Made by a program: the position numbers and the translations under genes. From Adineta ricciae (lineage: Eukaryota; Rotifera; Eurotatoria; Adinetida; Adinetidae): a stretch of 64,000 nucleotides of DNA. This document shows, one piece after another, positions 1-12,974 of the stretch. Numbering within the stretch: the stretch's first letter is position 1; each line of letters starts with the position of its first letter. Under the pieces are notes generated by a model, which did no database searches, was not told where the DNA came from, and worked only from the letters and a program-made list of their open reading frames with translations. Where the stretch lies: assembly GCA_905250025.1 (NCBI GenBank), contig CAJNOJ010000068.1:1-64000 (forward strand). Direction: 5' to 3'.

Positions 1-1799
1 CACAAAAGGGAACCAATGAAAATGATAGTTCAGAAAAAAGTGATTGAAACATAGTGGCTTATCACACCAGCTACAGCAGATGAAAGGGGCTACATCGCAT
101 GAAAACGTGGCACATATCGTCGCGTCAAAGAAAAAACACACTCCAGCCACAGTTTCGAAGGACCCATGATGATTGTCTGTGTAGCCACTGGCGTACCAAG
201 CGTATCGAGTCATTGGACGAAAAACTTCGGACGAGAGTTGGTTATGCGTCAGAGATATGAGACGTATGATGTTATTTTGTTCACTCATGTTGACGTCAAG
301 CTCATCGACCAGCACGCGATCGTATAATCGACGAGGAATCCGTCGTTTTCTTTGGTATTTAAAGCCTTGTGCACCCGGGGATATGATCGTATAATCCCTT
401 TCCATCAGTCTGTTCACCCCAACAGTCCGAGATGAGTGGAAGCTTCTGATGTTTTCCAGTGATGACAGGAGCACATGATCGCGCCAGTACTCAACCATAG
501 ATGTTGTGAGCTTTCCAGAACTACTGCAGGTGATCACCACATTCGACGCATTGAAAAGATGCAAGCGGATATTCTCGCTCGTGTGTCCTTTGGGCTCTTT
601 CAAGGAGAGGTAAAGCGGCGAAAGAAGATGACCGTCGAGTGTGATTGTTAGCTTTACAGTATAACTACGAGTGGTGGCATTTATAGAGCGTACAGATCCG
701 ACTGTAACTTTCTCTCCTTCGTGGCTTAATATTCGACTAGAGTGTAATTCGAGCTGGATTCCACTTTGATTTATGTTAATAATTTCGCTGGTTTCATATT
801 GGGGCAAAAGTTTGCGAACATCAGCTACGAACTGATTGGCCGAAGTTCTAATCATCTCTTTATCTTTTGTGTGGCGCTTCGTCATAATCTACAGGGAACA
901 AATAACTTCAGTAAATTTGATTTCAAAAAATTGTGTAGAAACTAATGGTTCTCAAAGACTGACAAGTCTGAAGCTTGTAGAAGTCTGTTTTTTCATGTTC
1001 GTCTGGTTTTAGAAGAGAAAGCTTCCTACCACAAATTCATAAAAAATTATCGTACATCTCTCACCTTTGTTATTTTGCGCGAGATAGTGTTGTGTTTGTG
1101 TTTAAAAGTGTATAGCCAATGATTTGATGCGACAAAATTGTGTAAAGATTCATCCATAACCTTTTTAAGACCCCACCGACGGATATCAATATCGTGCACT
1201 AGTAGAGCTTTCTCTCGAGCTTGTTCGAACATATCGAATACATGATCATCAATTTTCTAGAGCTTTTGTTTCTTCGTTGCATGTTTCTCAAGATAATGGC
1301 GAAAGCGAGCGAGATAGTTTTGGTAGGGAATACGTCGGAAGTGATTTTTCACTGTCTCCCACCGTCTCTTTTGTTTTCCAGTTTGTGGATTGATTTCGTC
1401 GTAGAAATTGACTGCCCGGGTCATGTAATCAAACGAAAATTGTTTGCACAATACTTTCTCATCATCTTCATCTTTGTAATCGACGTCATTGATCAATTCG
1501 TCATCGTCTAACTCATGATCGAGAGTTGTTTCGACTTCGAAGGTGTGGGAGTGACTACTAGCAATCGATTCTAGTACACCACACAGTAGATTAGCTACTT
1601 CATATTCGCGATTTCTGATAGTAATGGGGACGGTCGTATTATTCAACACTATAGAAGTCAATAAATTTGATACTCGATCAGCGAAAATCTTCACGACATT
1701 TGCTGGGCTGATCCTTTTGAAAGAGCCGTGAGAATCACTAATATCGAATGCAGAGTAAAACGACCGCGTGGCAAGAATTCTACGTGAAAGCGAGAACAA
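1..1799 (-). pseudogene. DDE transposase with CENP-B-type HTH, broken, runs off left edge
   Basis: A decayed DNA-transposon transposase. The first exon starts near 1799 and gives an acidic N-terminal region, then an HTH-like segment (HDIDIRRWGLKK ... SNHWLYTFKHKHN ... SRKITK) typical of CENP-B/Tc5-type DNA-binding domains. An in-frame TAG at 1257-1259 splits this exon; the frame resumes immediately (MFEQAREK, 1232). A typical intron lies at about 1064-900 (donor GTGAGA, acceptor CCTGTAG). The second exon reads on from 899 with the DDE-type core, but a frameshift near 430-480 is needed to reach the conserved SDCWGEQTDG block, and another stop follows at about 365. The C-terminal part (YDRVLVDELDVN, then a cysteine-rich CCSWCDKPLCFNHFF finger) is again in a different frame and reaches position 1. 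The family is a recognised bdelloid/arthropod type from recollection; the breaks are seen directly. Stop plus frameshifts make it inactive. Confidence 0.75.
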
Positions 1800-1857
1800 G
1801 AGGAGAAAGTAAACAGAGAAACGAACACAAAGAATGCGAGCATGGTATGTTTATCAG

Positions 1858-2088
1858 TCAACCATGTTCGCACATTAGTGAGCAGAACGAAAGGATAATC
1901 GATAGTGTGTCATTTGCGTTCTTCAAGCTTTTTCGCTGATATATCATGATACCAGGTATGAAATGAAGAGTTCTGAGTGTTTTATAATCAGATGAACAGT
2001 TAATAGAAGTGCTACCGATAATATTTGATCTAACTCTGAAGCCAGGACAAGTCGCACGAGTAGTGCGCAAAGCTTTTAAAAAATTCAC
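1858..2088 (-). other. short ORF upstream of the transposase, unrecognised
   Basis: A 76-codon minus-strand ORF directly upstream of the transposase remnant. It shows no recognised motif. It could be 5' sequence of the same transposon or chance; there is no independent support for it being a gene. Confidence 0.15.
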
Positions 2089-2089
2089 C

Positions 2090-4862
2090 TGAATGCTCTA
2101 CTGTTTTTCAAAAACTCAAGATTTTCATTTCGATCCCTTTTCGTATAGATCTTGAGAATTCGATATCTTGGGAAAGAAGGCACGAGCGCACGAATTCTCT
2201 TTGGGTTTTTCATGCTTCATACAGGTCTACTAAACGCCAAAAGACGGGACTTAAAGGGTTTGAACACCTGGAGAAGTTCCCTCGTCAGAGCTCTAAGCGC
2301 TTTTCGACAAACGGTATATACGAAAAATGTCTTGCGAGTTTGGTTTCTGACCACTAAAAACTCGGAAGAGAAGCCTTACAAGTGTAATTGAAAGTCAGTC
2401 TGATTTACATCTTGATATAGGCTGAATTTCATGTTAAAATTCGAAAATTTCATGATGCTGAAAAGATAGCAGTCTAAGAAAACAAATTTTCTGGAGGCAT
2501 TGAATTGATGCAGAATCAACGATCGTTTAAACTGGCGCCTAAACTGACAGAAAATCGTCGTTATTTATTCAACAATCTAATATAATATCAATTTGCGTTT
2601 TCGTTGTGATTTTTACTGCTAGGTATTAAAGACCTACTCATTAATCATATCATGGCAATCTATGGATGTTCTCATTATTCGTTGGAGTAGAAAGTACTCA
2701 ATTCTCTTGTCCTGTAAAAGGGGAAAATGCTTATATTTAGAAAGAAATTTCGTCGAGACTGACACGAAAATTAATTAGTCTTAAGTTCGAGACATTTAGT
2801 TTCTCATAAAAAGTATTTCGAACAGATTCTTCAAATTGTCATGGTTCCTAAAAACCATGATGAGACAATGCTTTTTGCTTGGATGATGACAGCACAAATA
2901 AGACAAATCAGTAGTGCATATATCGTAGTAAATATGGAAATACGTACATTCTGCGTCACATGTAACATATAAACCGAACAATTATTTAAAAACATTTAAT
3001 TGGAAACTATGAACAACATGAGCATTCATCAATTGAACGGCAGTATTCTGTTAACCATAATCCATACAGTTCTATGACAAGATTCTGATATATATCGAAA
3101 TTTAGCTACTAATCCACGCCTTGTCATCCGATATAGATACTTCTGCTCTCATTCACTCTTACTCTGTACACCACGGTGTCATGGGAAACTATTTAAGATT
3201 TTTGCACAGATTAAGGTCTTTTAAGGCTTCATTCGCTGACTAATAAATCATCAAAAGGTTCTAGACAGTTGAAAAGAACTTTACGCTAAAACATCTTATC
3301 TATGGGATCCACGGTTAAATTGAAGAGGTTCAAATGGCGCAAATAAGATTTGCACTGCATCTTGCTTCTTTCTAAATACTTGCCGCCGATTCAAAAGCGT
3401 TGTATGTATATACAATTATTATGGTGAACCTCAACGGAGGAAACAGTGATATTCCGATGCTTCGGTACTCCGCTCGTACCCCGACACACTTCCACAAAAC
3501 TCTGCCAATACCCTGTCGAAAAGTAAAGTTTAAGTGGAGTATCATTAGAGTACGGTTGGTGTATCACCGGAGTCGGAGCTTAACCATTTGAGTTTCACAG
3601 TAGCTTTTTTGTTATACATGTTGTATAACTGAATACTATTCTATGCTTTCCAAGAACGTATACGTAATTCCTCTGAAAAGATTTGTCAAGAATGTTCTAG
3701 AACATACTCGAGCTGTGCGTGGGTATAAATATCATTATATTAAGTACTATAGGAAATTAAAAAAATAACGAAATAGCTTCTCACCCACAACAATTCCAAT
3801 AAAGTTAATCATGATGATCTATGAGCATATGCATAAGAATTGTTCATATCTTACACTGTATACTTAGAATAAGCTAGTTTGATGAATTACTTCGATTCAT
3901 CTTAGCGAAAAATAGTTTGGGACCTAAATGGTTAATTGGGTACTTTTGATGAATCCAATTAGTGCCCACACTAGAAAGGTTATACTGTATATATCACATT
4001 TACTTGGATTTTTCCATTCATGTTGTTCGTACAGGTTTTATATTTTCTTTTTTATATCTGCCATCCTGTCATATGTATCATATCTAATGGACTCTATTGG
4101 TATCCACCGGTAGACATTTCCTCGTGATATCTGATCTATTACTGTATATATAGCACGTGTTTTTATAAATAAACTGAAGTCCAATATACATTCACATTCG
4201 ATTATCATCAAATTCAAAATCTAGAATGAGTGATGTACAGGGCAAGTTCTCTTCGTATGATAGCATATGATTTACTAGACTCTTTCTCTTCATTACAATT
4301 TTATAGATATTCTAAAAAATCTTGCTAACTGTTGAAGAAATCGCACACTATCCTGTTTTATGTTGATAAAAAATAGCAGAGCTGAGTACAACCTACCGAG
4401 AGATCCGAACTACGCCGCTACTAGATAAACATTTGGAATGAGCTGTTCTATAAAAGACTACAGCTACTCATAGAAAAATTAAGTTAAAGTTCAGAATAAA
4501 ACTAGGCGATGACTGAAACTTAAAATGTGCTGAAAGTGGTATCGAAATCGAGAATTTTTATGGTGTAATATGACACCCTTTTTGCAGTTTTCAATACCCG
4601 TTGTTACCGGTCCTTACCCTATTTTACCACCCTCAAGTCTATCTTATCTGTTTGTAAGGGCAATACAGAGATCTGACTCACTTCTTTAATTTGTCGTTTT
4701 CTGGAATCATATCGGACGAAAAAGTTAGCAACTGAGCTACGGACAAATATACCACCTTCCTTTTCTTATCCCTATCCTTTCAGAACTCAAAATTATGGGA
4801 ATAGAAAAATTTCAATGAAAAGTGTTGTAATATGTGGAGAAGCTTCATCATTTGCTAAATTC
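2090..4862. other. no gene recognised
   Basis: About 2.8 kb of AT-rich DNA without a convincing reading frame. A plus ORF at 2152-2391 ends in EEKPYKCN, which looks like a C2H2 linker, but no Cys-Cys-His-His unit precedes it. The rest is frequent stops on all frames and simple AT-rich sequence. Confidence 0.5.
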
Positions 4863-7800
4863 TCACGTACATGTTTGTCTTTCATATTCAGATGTGATAT
4901 TTGCATTGGTTATGAAATCGTTTTCGTCTTCGGCGTCCATTCGTGTTTGCTCTTGTATTTTAAACATTCTTTGGTATTTTCCATCTTCTTTTGCCATCAA
5001 AGTATGATGTGTGCCATCTTCAATGACTGTTCCGTTGTCTAACACATAAATATGGTCTACGTTTTGAATGGTTCTCAAACGATGAGCAATAGCAATAGTG
5101 GTACGATCTATAAACGGATGATGCAGTGACCTAGTTCGAAAGACAATGAAAGAAGAAACCAGGATTACTTTTTGATGCGCGATCCAGTGCTACTTGAATA
5201 GTTTTTTCATTGGCATTGTCTAAAGCGCTTGTTGCCTCATCTAATAACAGGATTCTAGGCTGCTTCACAAGTGCACGAGCTAAGGCGATACGTTGCTTTT
5301 CACCTCCGCTAAGACGAGTACCGCGCTCGCCAACGAATGTATCATATTTCTAGATTATAGACAAATAGTATGACATATGTATGCGTCATCTCAATATCAG
5401 TTTTCTTAAATACAAACATCAGGTAGTTTCATGATAAAATCGTGTGCGTTAGCTTCTCTGGCAGCTGCTTCAATCTCTTGATGTGTTGCATTCAGTTTAC
5501 CCAAACGAATATTTTCATAAATACTCATATTGAATAAAACCTGCGCAAGCAGAATACGAAATTGGAGGTCAAATCAAAGAAAAAGAAAAAAAATCATACA
5601 GGTTCTTGGCTAACAACGCTAATACTTTGTCGAAGCTGGTTTATACTGTAATCTGTAATAGGTCTGCCGGCAATAGTTATGTTACCCGATGAAGGTTCAT
5701 AAAAACGAAGAAGAAGGGATATACATGTACTTTTCCCTATAAAGATCTCATATTTGCAAAAACAAATTTATTTACACACAGAGAGACTTACCGCTACCAC
5801 TTGAACCAACGAGAGCAGTTGTTTGATTAGCACGAAAGGTCACATCAACCTCTTTCAAAACTGGTGCATCTTTCCGAGAAGGATAAACCAAACTAACATG
5901 ATCAAACTGTATGTCGCCGGTACGAATCGTAATTGATTCATTATTTACATTTTCCACCCTCAACAAATCATTTTCATTGACATCGGGATCTTGCTCCTAA
6001 TGTAATGAGACGATATTAATACTATTGTGTTTATGAGGCCTTTGTTGCAGCGACGTTACCTCTTCAATCAGTTGGAATACAGTCGCTGCTGCGCCTCGAC
6101 CTTCTGAAAATGATTGAAGTAAAGGGGCAATGGATCCCATAAACTGAATGCTTTGAGAAAATAATGTAACAATCTACAGACAAATAAAACTTTTAGTAGC
6201 GAACGTCTGTCCCTGGATTCGTATATACAGTGACTTACAATAAGAATATGATTGATACTAGTGGCATGAAGGCTATCAAATGACATAAGAACTGAGCCAA
6301 AAACGAAACCGACAGCATAAACCAAGTAGTTTATAAAAGAGATCCAACCCATGAACGCACCGAACACAGCGCCTTTTCGAATTGCACTTCGCTGTGTTGA
6401 ATCAAGTTCCTTATCGTACCTAAGAAACAATCGGAACGATAGTTCAGTCAAATTGAAAATCTTTTCATCCGCATATAAAAATCCTTGATCTGACTGAAAG
6501 CCTGAATTTTCCTCCTCAAAGTGCTTTAGTAGCATATCAGATGACGATAGCTTTTCGATTAGACATAGTACTTATACAGTATTTACGATCTATCACAATG
6601 AGGTATCTGTAAAATATTTGAAGCAACGATAATCAATGGTCTTCAGCTAACCTATTAACACTAACGCATATATATGCTACATATACTTGATTATTTTTTA
6701 TTTAGAACATGTTGTGCATCTGCCATTATGACAGATCTTTACTGATAAAGGACTGGTGTGACTGTTAGAAAACCATTTTCATCTGATTTACTAGGAACAC
6801 TTGGATATAAAGAACACTCAGCACGTCCAGCTTTATTGAACATTTCTAGATGTACTCGCATAAAAATTGAGTACTTTGATGATATGGATGGCATTTTAAC
6901 TTTAGCTTCACTTTAAAAAGTGGTTAAAACTTAAAGCATTACTTTAACTTAAAGATTTGAAGAAAAGTAAAATCATCTTAGACTTCGACTTAAAAAACAA
7001 TTTTAAGTATTTAAAATATGTTCTATGTTTAGTTTAAAATGAAAGCGAAATACTTTTAAAATAAAGTTAAAGCGCCAGCCTTGTTTGAAGATAACGAATC
7101 AGTTCACGATTGTGCATAAATTCTGATAGCAGTATAATGCAGAACTGTTATTTTAGTTGCTCAAAAAGGAGTGTTTTACTGCGTGGCACCATATTTAGCA
7201 ACATTGAATTAGGTGAAAACGATTTGTTGTTCGTTTTTAAAATAGCAATCATATGTCTGTTAAAAATGCATATGCCTAGCTCGTTGCAGGCCACCTAACA
7301 ATCTACAGTCTCTGGTAATTATAGACATCGGACATATTTTTTTGAAGGTATGCTTGCAGTTGCATACTATGTAATCATTGGACACTATCTCGTATACAGT
7401 ATGCATGTTAAAACTTCGCGCGTGTACATTAATAAGGTTGATAGCAATCCAACCTTTTTACACATATAAATTCAGTATTACATACAGATAATTTTCCAAT
7501 TATATATGTTTTATTTAACCTTCGACTCTAAATTTATAATCTTGGCAAAAAAAATTTAACGACTCCAATCATTCTGACGTAATTATTAGATAACTACAGC
7601 TTCATTCATCTGACAACAATCGTTACCTATGTGAACAAAGAGAACAAACTACATATCTAACAGCTTTTATGGTTAAAGTGATGACTGATTAATCTGTCGT
7701 TTAACTAAAATTCTTGTGAGTAAATCGTTTGCTATGTCCTTAGAATAGCTGTTTTACTAAATTTATGATATATTTTTATTAACAAATAGCGTTCAAACCT

Positions 7801-10800
7801 GGACAAAAGTTCAGCTTTTATGAATGCTTAAAAAAGTTCTCCTACGGTACCTCCGTCTCTATAACTTCCGTTTTCTACATTGATGTGACTGCTGGATTTT
7901 CCACTTCGTGCGTTATCATTGATACTATATGAATACTATCGAGGATACCCGCTGGCAAATAAGAAATGTCGATGTCGAACATCTCACGTGTTGAAAAGCT
8001 GCAACAGATAGAAAATCAATATGATCCAAATTTCTACGCTTGCAGTCCATATTTTTCCCGCCATCTCATACCATACACCCTTCGCATTCATCCTCAAGAT
8101 TTATCTTAATCTTTTGTAACTCTGTAATGCTATTGGTGAGTTTCATAGGTTGCTTGTAGCATGCACAGAGCTATCAGAAACGTAGAGAACATGTGAACTA
8201 TTGCCTATGAGCGCTCAGGGGGCCTTCGGTTGCTTTCGCTACTAACCCGCTGCAATTTTTGAAATCCTGCAATCCTATTGGTCAGTTTCATAGATTGCCT
8301 GTAGCAAATGCCTGGTTCATTTTGTTTCGGAAAAAAGTAGCTGTCAGTCTTCCCCCAGACTCATGGAAGTGTCGTGGAAATTTTCGCGCCGATAGCTATA
8401 CAGAGACTGAATGTATAGCGAACAAACAAATAAAAAGACAGACAAACTTTCTTCTTTATATATATATATAGATACAGAAGATCTCTAGATTTCATTTTTC
8501 TCAACCTAAACATTTCAGCAGAACAGAAAACCAAAGCCATTAAGAAAACATTGGTACTATTTGATCGTTAATTGCGGTAATCAGGAAAAGTCGAGCTCCG
8601 ATGTGTCGTAGTCAAAGGTGATATCTTCGAATATCTCAAAGAAAATACGCGTGCACAAATATAAACTAGGTGACACTATTTAGTATACTCTATTAATAAA
8701 CGATATTGCATAAAATCATTTGTCAGATAGGATTCCAGAATGTATTATCTGCTAGAATAAAGCCAAAATAGCTCTTTTTGTCTCTGCAGTGTTATAGAGC
8801 GCTACGCTAATTTTCGCCTTCAAGTTCATAAGAGACACTGTGTAAATGAGAAAGACACATTGTCAAGCTCATCGAAAAGATTTTGTCCGTCCAAATGGCT
8901 TTGAAGTGCGCCGGCATATTCAAGAAAATGCTTTTCGAAATCTACAACATCTGAAAAAATATATACGCGAACTAGACATGCGCCAAAATTCGGAGCTTTG
9001 GCGGTTTTGGCTGATCTTTTGTTTTCATCTTCACCAAAACTAACAACATCGATAGTTCTATTTCCATACGATTAGGGCGCGAAGGTTTCTGTAAAAACTG
9101 GACCATTAAGCACTATTAAAGCTCCCTGAAAAGCATTATTGCAGCTGACTTCTGAAAGTCGTCGTTTTTTGTGAAAAAAATCGTCCTGATCAATGATTAG
9201 CTAATTTTTAATCGGGATCAAAGACCAAAAGTAATAAAACAGTGTATTGATTTCGGGCTCAGTTTAAGAGTCGTAATACTATAAAGAAATAATGATAGTG
9301 GACGAGAATTTTCGTAAAAGGTTGCGCATGATATTGATAGTGTCGTGTATCATTAAGTGCCATTAGTTTTGGTTTGGATGCATACCTAATGCGAACACAT
9401 GCTCCAAACCATCGTCTGCAAAACTTTTTAAAGTTTTCTACAGCAAAAAGGTTTCGTTAAAGAAACGAAATCTTATTGCTGTCGCGTTAAACTATAGCAA
9501 AGAATCCTGAGGCTCCCTATACTTTAACCAAACTTTTTTTTTTATTAAGATGAGGAAGTAGATTCTGAAAGCCATTTTTTTCAACATGTTGCAATATCTC
9601 GAAGCTATTTGTGATTCTCAAAAGGCACTAAATTTTTAACTTCGCTCTGCTGAATGACGTCTGTCTTTTTCTACAAAATGCAGTATCCAAGAGTTTCTCA
9701 TATAAATCCATGTGTATCGATCTTGATTAGAATAAATTCTGCTTTTGGTGGATATGACAGTTATATTTCACACTGGCTATAAATGTGAATTCACAGGAGC
9801 ATACGTCAACGACAAACTGCCCTTTGTGTTATAGTTGTCGCAAAAAGTCGTGATCACAATTGTTCTCAAATATGGGCTATTATCTACAGTAAACAAAAGA
9901 TAAATATTGTTTTTATTTCTTGTAGAAACAATGTTCACCGCTGATTTTAGACGGTAAGATATGTCACATGTACATATCATCAAAATTGATTAGGAAACGG
10001 ATCAAGACATATTCACATATACATGTAATTACCTTTTTTGTTCAAAGCGACTACCATTGAGTGAATGAACGGTTCGCACTGAGCTAAATACTTCCTGAAC
10101 TATGTGTCCAGCTTTGGCATATGTTGTTAATTCATTGTCTGTCTCTTTTGCTGTGAGCTATAATGGTTGTCTTTGCCAGTTCGCTCATTCAAATGAAAAT
10201 GCTCTTACTTGTGAAAAAAACATCGAAGCACCAATAATAACAGGTGAAATGCACAAAAGAATTAATGAGAGCTGCCAGTTGATGATGAAAGAGATTACCA
10301 CACTGCCAATCGCGGATAATATGACATCAACACATAATAAGAGCTCGATACCGATACCCAGTTCAATCTTTGGTATATTACTACCAAACAATTTAATAGG
10401 AAACTATTTCTGTTATCAAGAAAAATAATTTTCACTTACTCGAATAATTTAGCAGTGAGCTCATCAGCTGAATTGGCATCCAAGTATGTCATACTCTAAA
10501 CGACACCATCGAAGTATATTGATATTTTATAGTTAATACGACAAATGTTTTTCAAGAAATATCTGTACTCTCTCAGGGCTTTTATATTTTTTGTAATTTT
10601 CTAGGTGTTATATTCTCGCGGTGTTTTTTTACTAAAACGTGATCAATGCCGAATTTTTTAGCAGATATATACTCCCATAGCGATGACGCAATTGCTATAT
10701 ATAATCAAGCGCATGTTATTACGGAATAGTATCATCACTCTGTATTGTATACACACATACTAGATCGCAATATACAGTTAACAAGTAAATTATCTTCTGA

Positions 10801-12974
10801 AATCCTAATAGGACAATATTTCATGTTCATTCAATGAAGTATTTGGTATATTGGAATGCGTACTCGAAATTATGATTATAAATATAAGACCATCTTCTCT
10901 GATAGCACGACGTTTGAGATTCATAATGAAATCGGATAGCACAATAGTGTGTCGACTTTTTCATCNTAAAAAATAATTGTTCATCATGGCATGAGGAAAT
11001 GGGATGTACTGTATTACCATTCAAGTAGCAACATGTGAGAGATATTTAAAGCACATCTTTGCAGTCATGAGTACGTTTCTGAGAAGAAGAAATAAATGGC
11101 ATCCTTTAAGTTCTATACGAAACAACACATTGTTCGCAATTTAATCTAGCAATATGAGCTAGATTGTACGTGTCTTTTTTATTTCTCATTTCTCTTTCGT
11201 CTTTAGTTTAACAGGATCTCTTATTTATGTATGATGAGTACGACTCAGATATTGTACAGTATATGGTTGCCCTTATACTATCTCGATCCGTATAATTCAA
11301 TTAGTTAGAACAGTCGAATGTAATAGAATGAATTAGTAATTTCTATTCTATAAATATAAAGCATCTGTGATGCAAAATCTTTCAAATAACATTTGAAATA
11401 AATCTGTTTAGATTATGCGTAAAAAGAGATACTGGTTTAAACTAAAATGAAATATTATACTTAGGACGTACTAAAAGTAGCGAGAGCAGCTCCATAAGTT
11501 CTCATAAAAAAATCTTGAAAAATCTCCGTTCTCCATATTCTGATAGAGAAACAACGCTCTGTTTTCTATAATATCTGATTATACTTCTGCTAAAGCTATA
11601 CTGGCAAAACACCGATAAGATCCGTTTCTATCGCGTATCTAATGGCTGCATAGAGGTTTGTTTGGGAAAATGTCAGTAAATATTTTTAAGGATAACCTTT
11701 AATAATAATAAGATGGAGAGCTGTGACTTTCCTCATTGAAAAAGAAATATGAAAGTGCGTCAATTTGCGTTTTAAAAAAGTTTGCCATTTGATTACTATA
11801 AGCTTTCCCATTCATTTTTCTAAGAAAAACCCTCTCTCGCAAGATGACAGTAGTGCAGTTTCGATAGTCAAGTGTACGTGCAAACCACTCATCGAAGTGA
11901 TGCAAACTGTAAAAGGTGAGGTGAGCAATACGTATTCTAGAGGAAACTTGAATAAGTGTTTTTAAGAATTTTTTTAAGAAATGCTCTTTTCTGTGCTGTT
12001 TTCGGTCTTCTGATAGACAATATTTTCTCAGCAGTAAAAAAATCGAATGTAAACACCTCGAAAAGCAACATTGTGGCAATTTCTAACACATGGTTTAAGT
12101 CATCTTTATTTCTTGTTCTCAATAATGAAAACCGCAACTCTTTGTCTTATTATTATTATAAGTTTTTCAGAAAATACGCATGAGAATTCTTGTAACAGTG
12201 GTTCGTGGGAGGAAAACAGATCTTATCGAGCTAATGTCGCTTCTTTTCACATGTTTTAAGTATGTATTGACCAACACTGCTCTTTATTCAGATGAATTTT
12301 CAGTTGAACGATTTTAACAGATCAATGTTCCTTCAATAGTATACTCTTATTAACACATAATACTCATTTAGAAAAAAAATCTATTTGACTTACGCGTTGT
12401 ATGAGTGATCGAAATAGTGAAACACTTATGCGTGATACTTGTCTCCTTACTGACAGTGACCATGCCAGAACTTCCAGCAAACAGCATGCCCATGAGATAA
12501 GACCAACAACTATATGAATGGGCAGATAGAAGGATTTCATGTACATATTGTTTCGATTCAATGGTCTAGTTTGAAAACATACTTAATAGTTGACGAATAT
12601 TCTGTTTAACTTGTTCTTCAAATTCAGGAGTTATAGGAGCTATTGTTGACAGTGTTCCATTTTGACGGCATAAGCTACAGTATGCATATAGAAGGCTAAA
12701 TATAAACACCGCTGTGAACCATAACTCACTTATGAAATTGACGACCATTCATTTGATTGACGTTAACACCCAACGGGCATTCGCCCTGCTTGACGAGAGT
12801 AGTCATAAAACCTACTTCTTGAGACTGGCAACTAACAGCAAATGATCGGACTGCAAAATCTGCCATTAGATTTCCAAAGAAAATTTGGCTGGCAATAACA
12901 GAAGAGGCATGTACTAACACGAGACATCCACTCAACAACATAAGCAGATAATCAAGACCATCACCGAAACCATA
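4863..12974 (-). CDS. ABCB-type (P-glycoprotein-like) half transporter, 13 exons, 5' end not found
   Basis: ATP-driven exporter of the ABCB/MDR type in the plasma membrane or an internal membrane. Exons (minus, 5' to 3'): 12974-12730, 12674-12583, 12509-12394, 10495-10440, 10380-10209, 10157-10033, 6419-6239, 6173-6060, 5996-5792, 5736-5600, 5540-5418, 5349-5169, 5107-4863. Splice phases agree throughout and the sum is 1992 nt. Membrane segments come first, with a long first extracellular loop, then the intracellular-loop signature [13 protein letters not shown]. The nucleotide-binding domain is complete: Walker [11 protein letters not shown]-loop VVSQEP, signature LSGGEKQRI, Walker [15 protein letters not shown]-loop IAHRL. 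Only one membrane domain and one NBD are present; sequence resembles the first half of full-length ABCB1-type proteins. No start codon or first exon was found upstream of 12974. Two introns are very large (6420-10032 and 10496-12393) while the others are about 45-75 nt. Confidence 0.85.
8136..8312. repeat. direct repeat pair, about 36 bp
   Basis: Two similar copies, at about 8136-8170 and 8278-8312, sharing a core like GTTTCATAG(G/A)TTGC(T/C)TGTAGCA and lying about 142 bp apart inside the large ABC-transporter intron. Probably remains of a transposon or a local duplication. Confidence 0.5.
8846..9010 (+). pseudogene. decayed C2H2 zinc-finger fragment
   Basis: The frame reads [19 protein letters not shown] followed by a second unit around [14 protein letters not shown]. 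Spacing matches two C2H2 fingers, with F and L core positions kept, but zinc-ligand cysteines are replaced (C to H at the first finger, C to N and C to H at the second) and the linker is altered. A relic inside the ABC intron, on the opposite strand to the host gene. Could be chance similarity. Confidence 0.35.
10496..12393. other. 1.9-kb intron of the ABC transporter
   Basis: Bounded by donor GTAAGT (12393) and acceptor TTTAG/AG near 10496. Contains a single N at 10966 and no convincing gene. A weak inverted similarity links 11699-11735 to about 12115-12165 (both with an ATT/AAT run beside a CTCTnnnTCTTATTATT-like core), which may be a degenerate MITE. Confidence 0.45.

Larger units (their letters stand above)
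6420..10032. other. 3.6-kb intron of the ABC transporter, with TE-like debris
   Basis: Bounded by a phase-matched donor (AAAAAG|GTAATT at 10033/10032) and acceptor (TTTCTTAG at 6421-6420). It contains a decayed zinc-finger-like ORF (8846-9010), a direct repeat pair (8136-8170 and 8278-8312), an (AT)n run near 8458-8470 and otherwise stop-rich AT-rich DNA. Much longer than the other introns here, so probably grown by insertions. Confidence 0.6.

Noticed and set aside
1221-1511. Plus-strand 96-codon ORF
   Set aside because: Antisense shadow of the transposase exon at 1257-1799.
2152-2391. Zinc-finger protein suggested by EEKPYKCN
   Set aside because: Only the linker-like end is present; no Cys-Cys-His-His unit precedes it.
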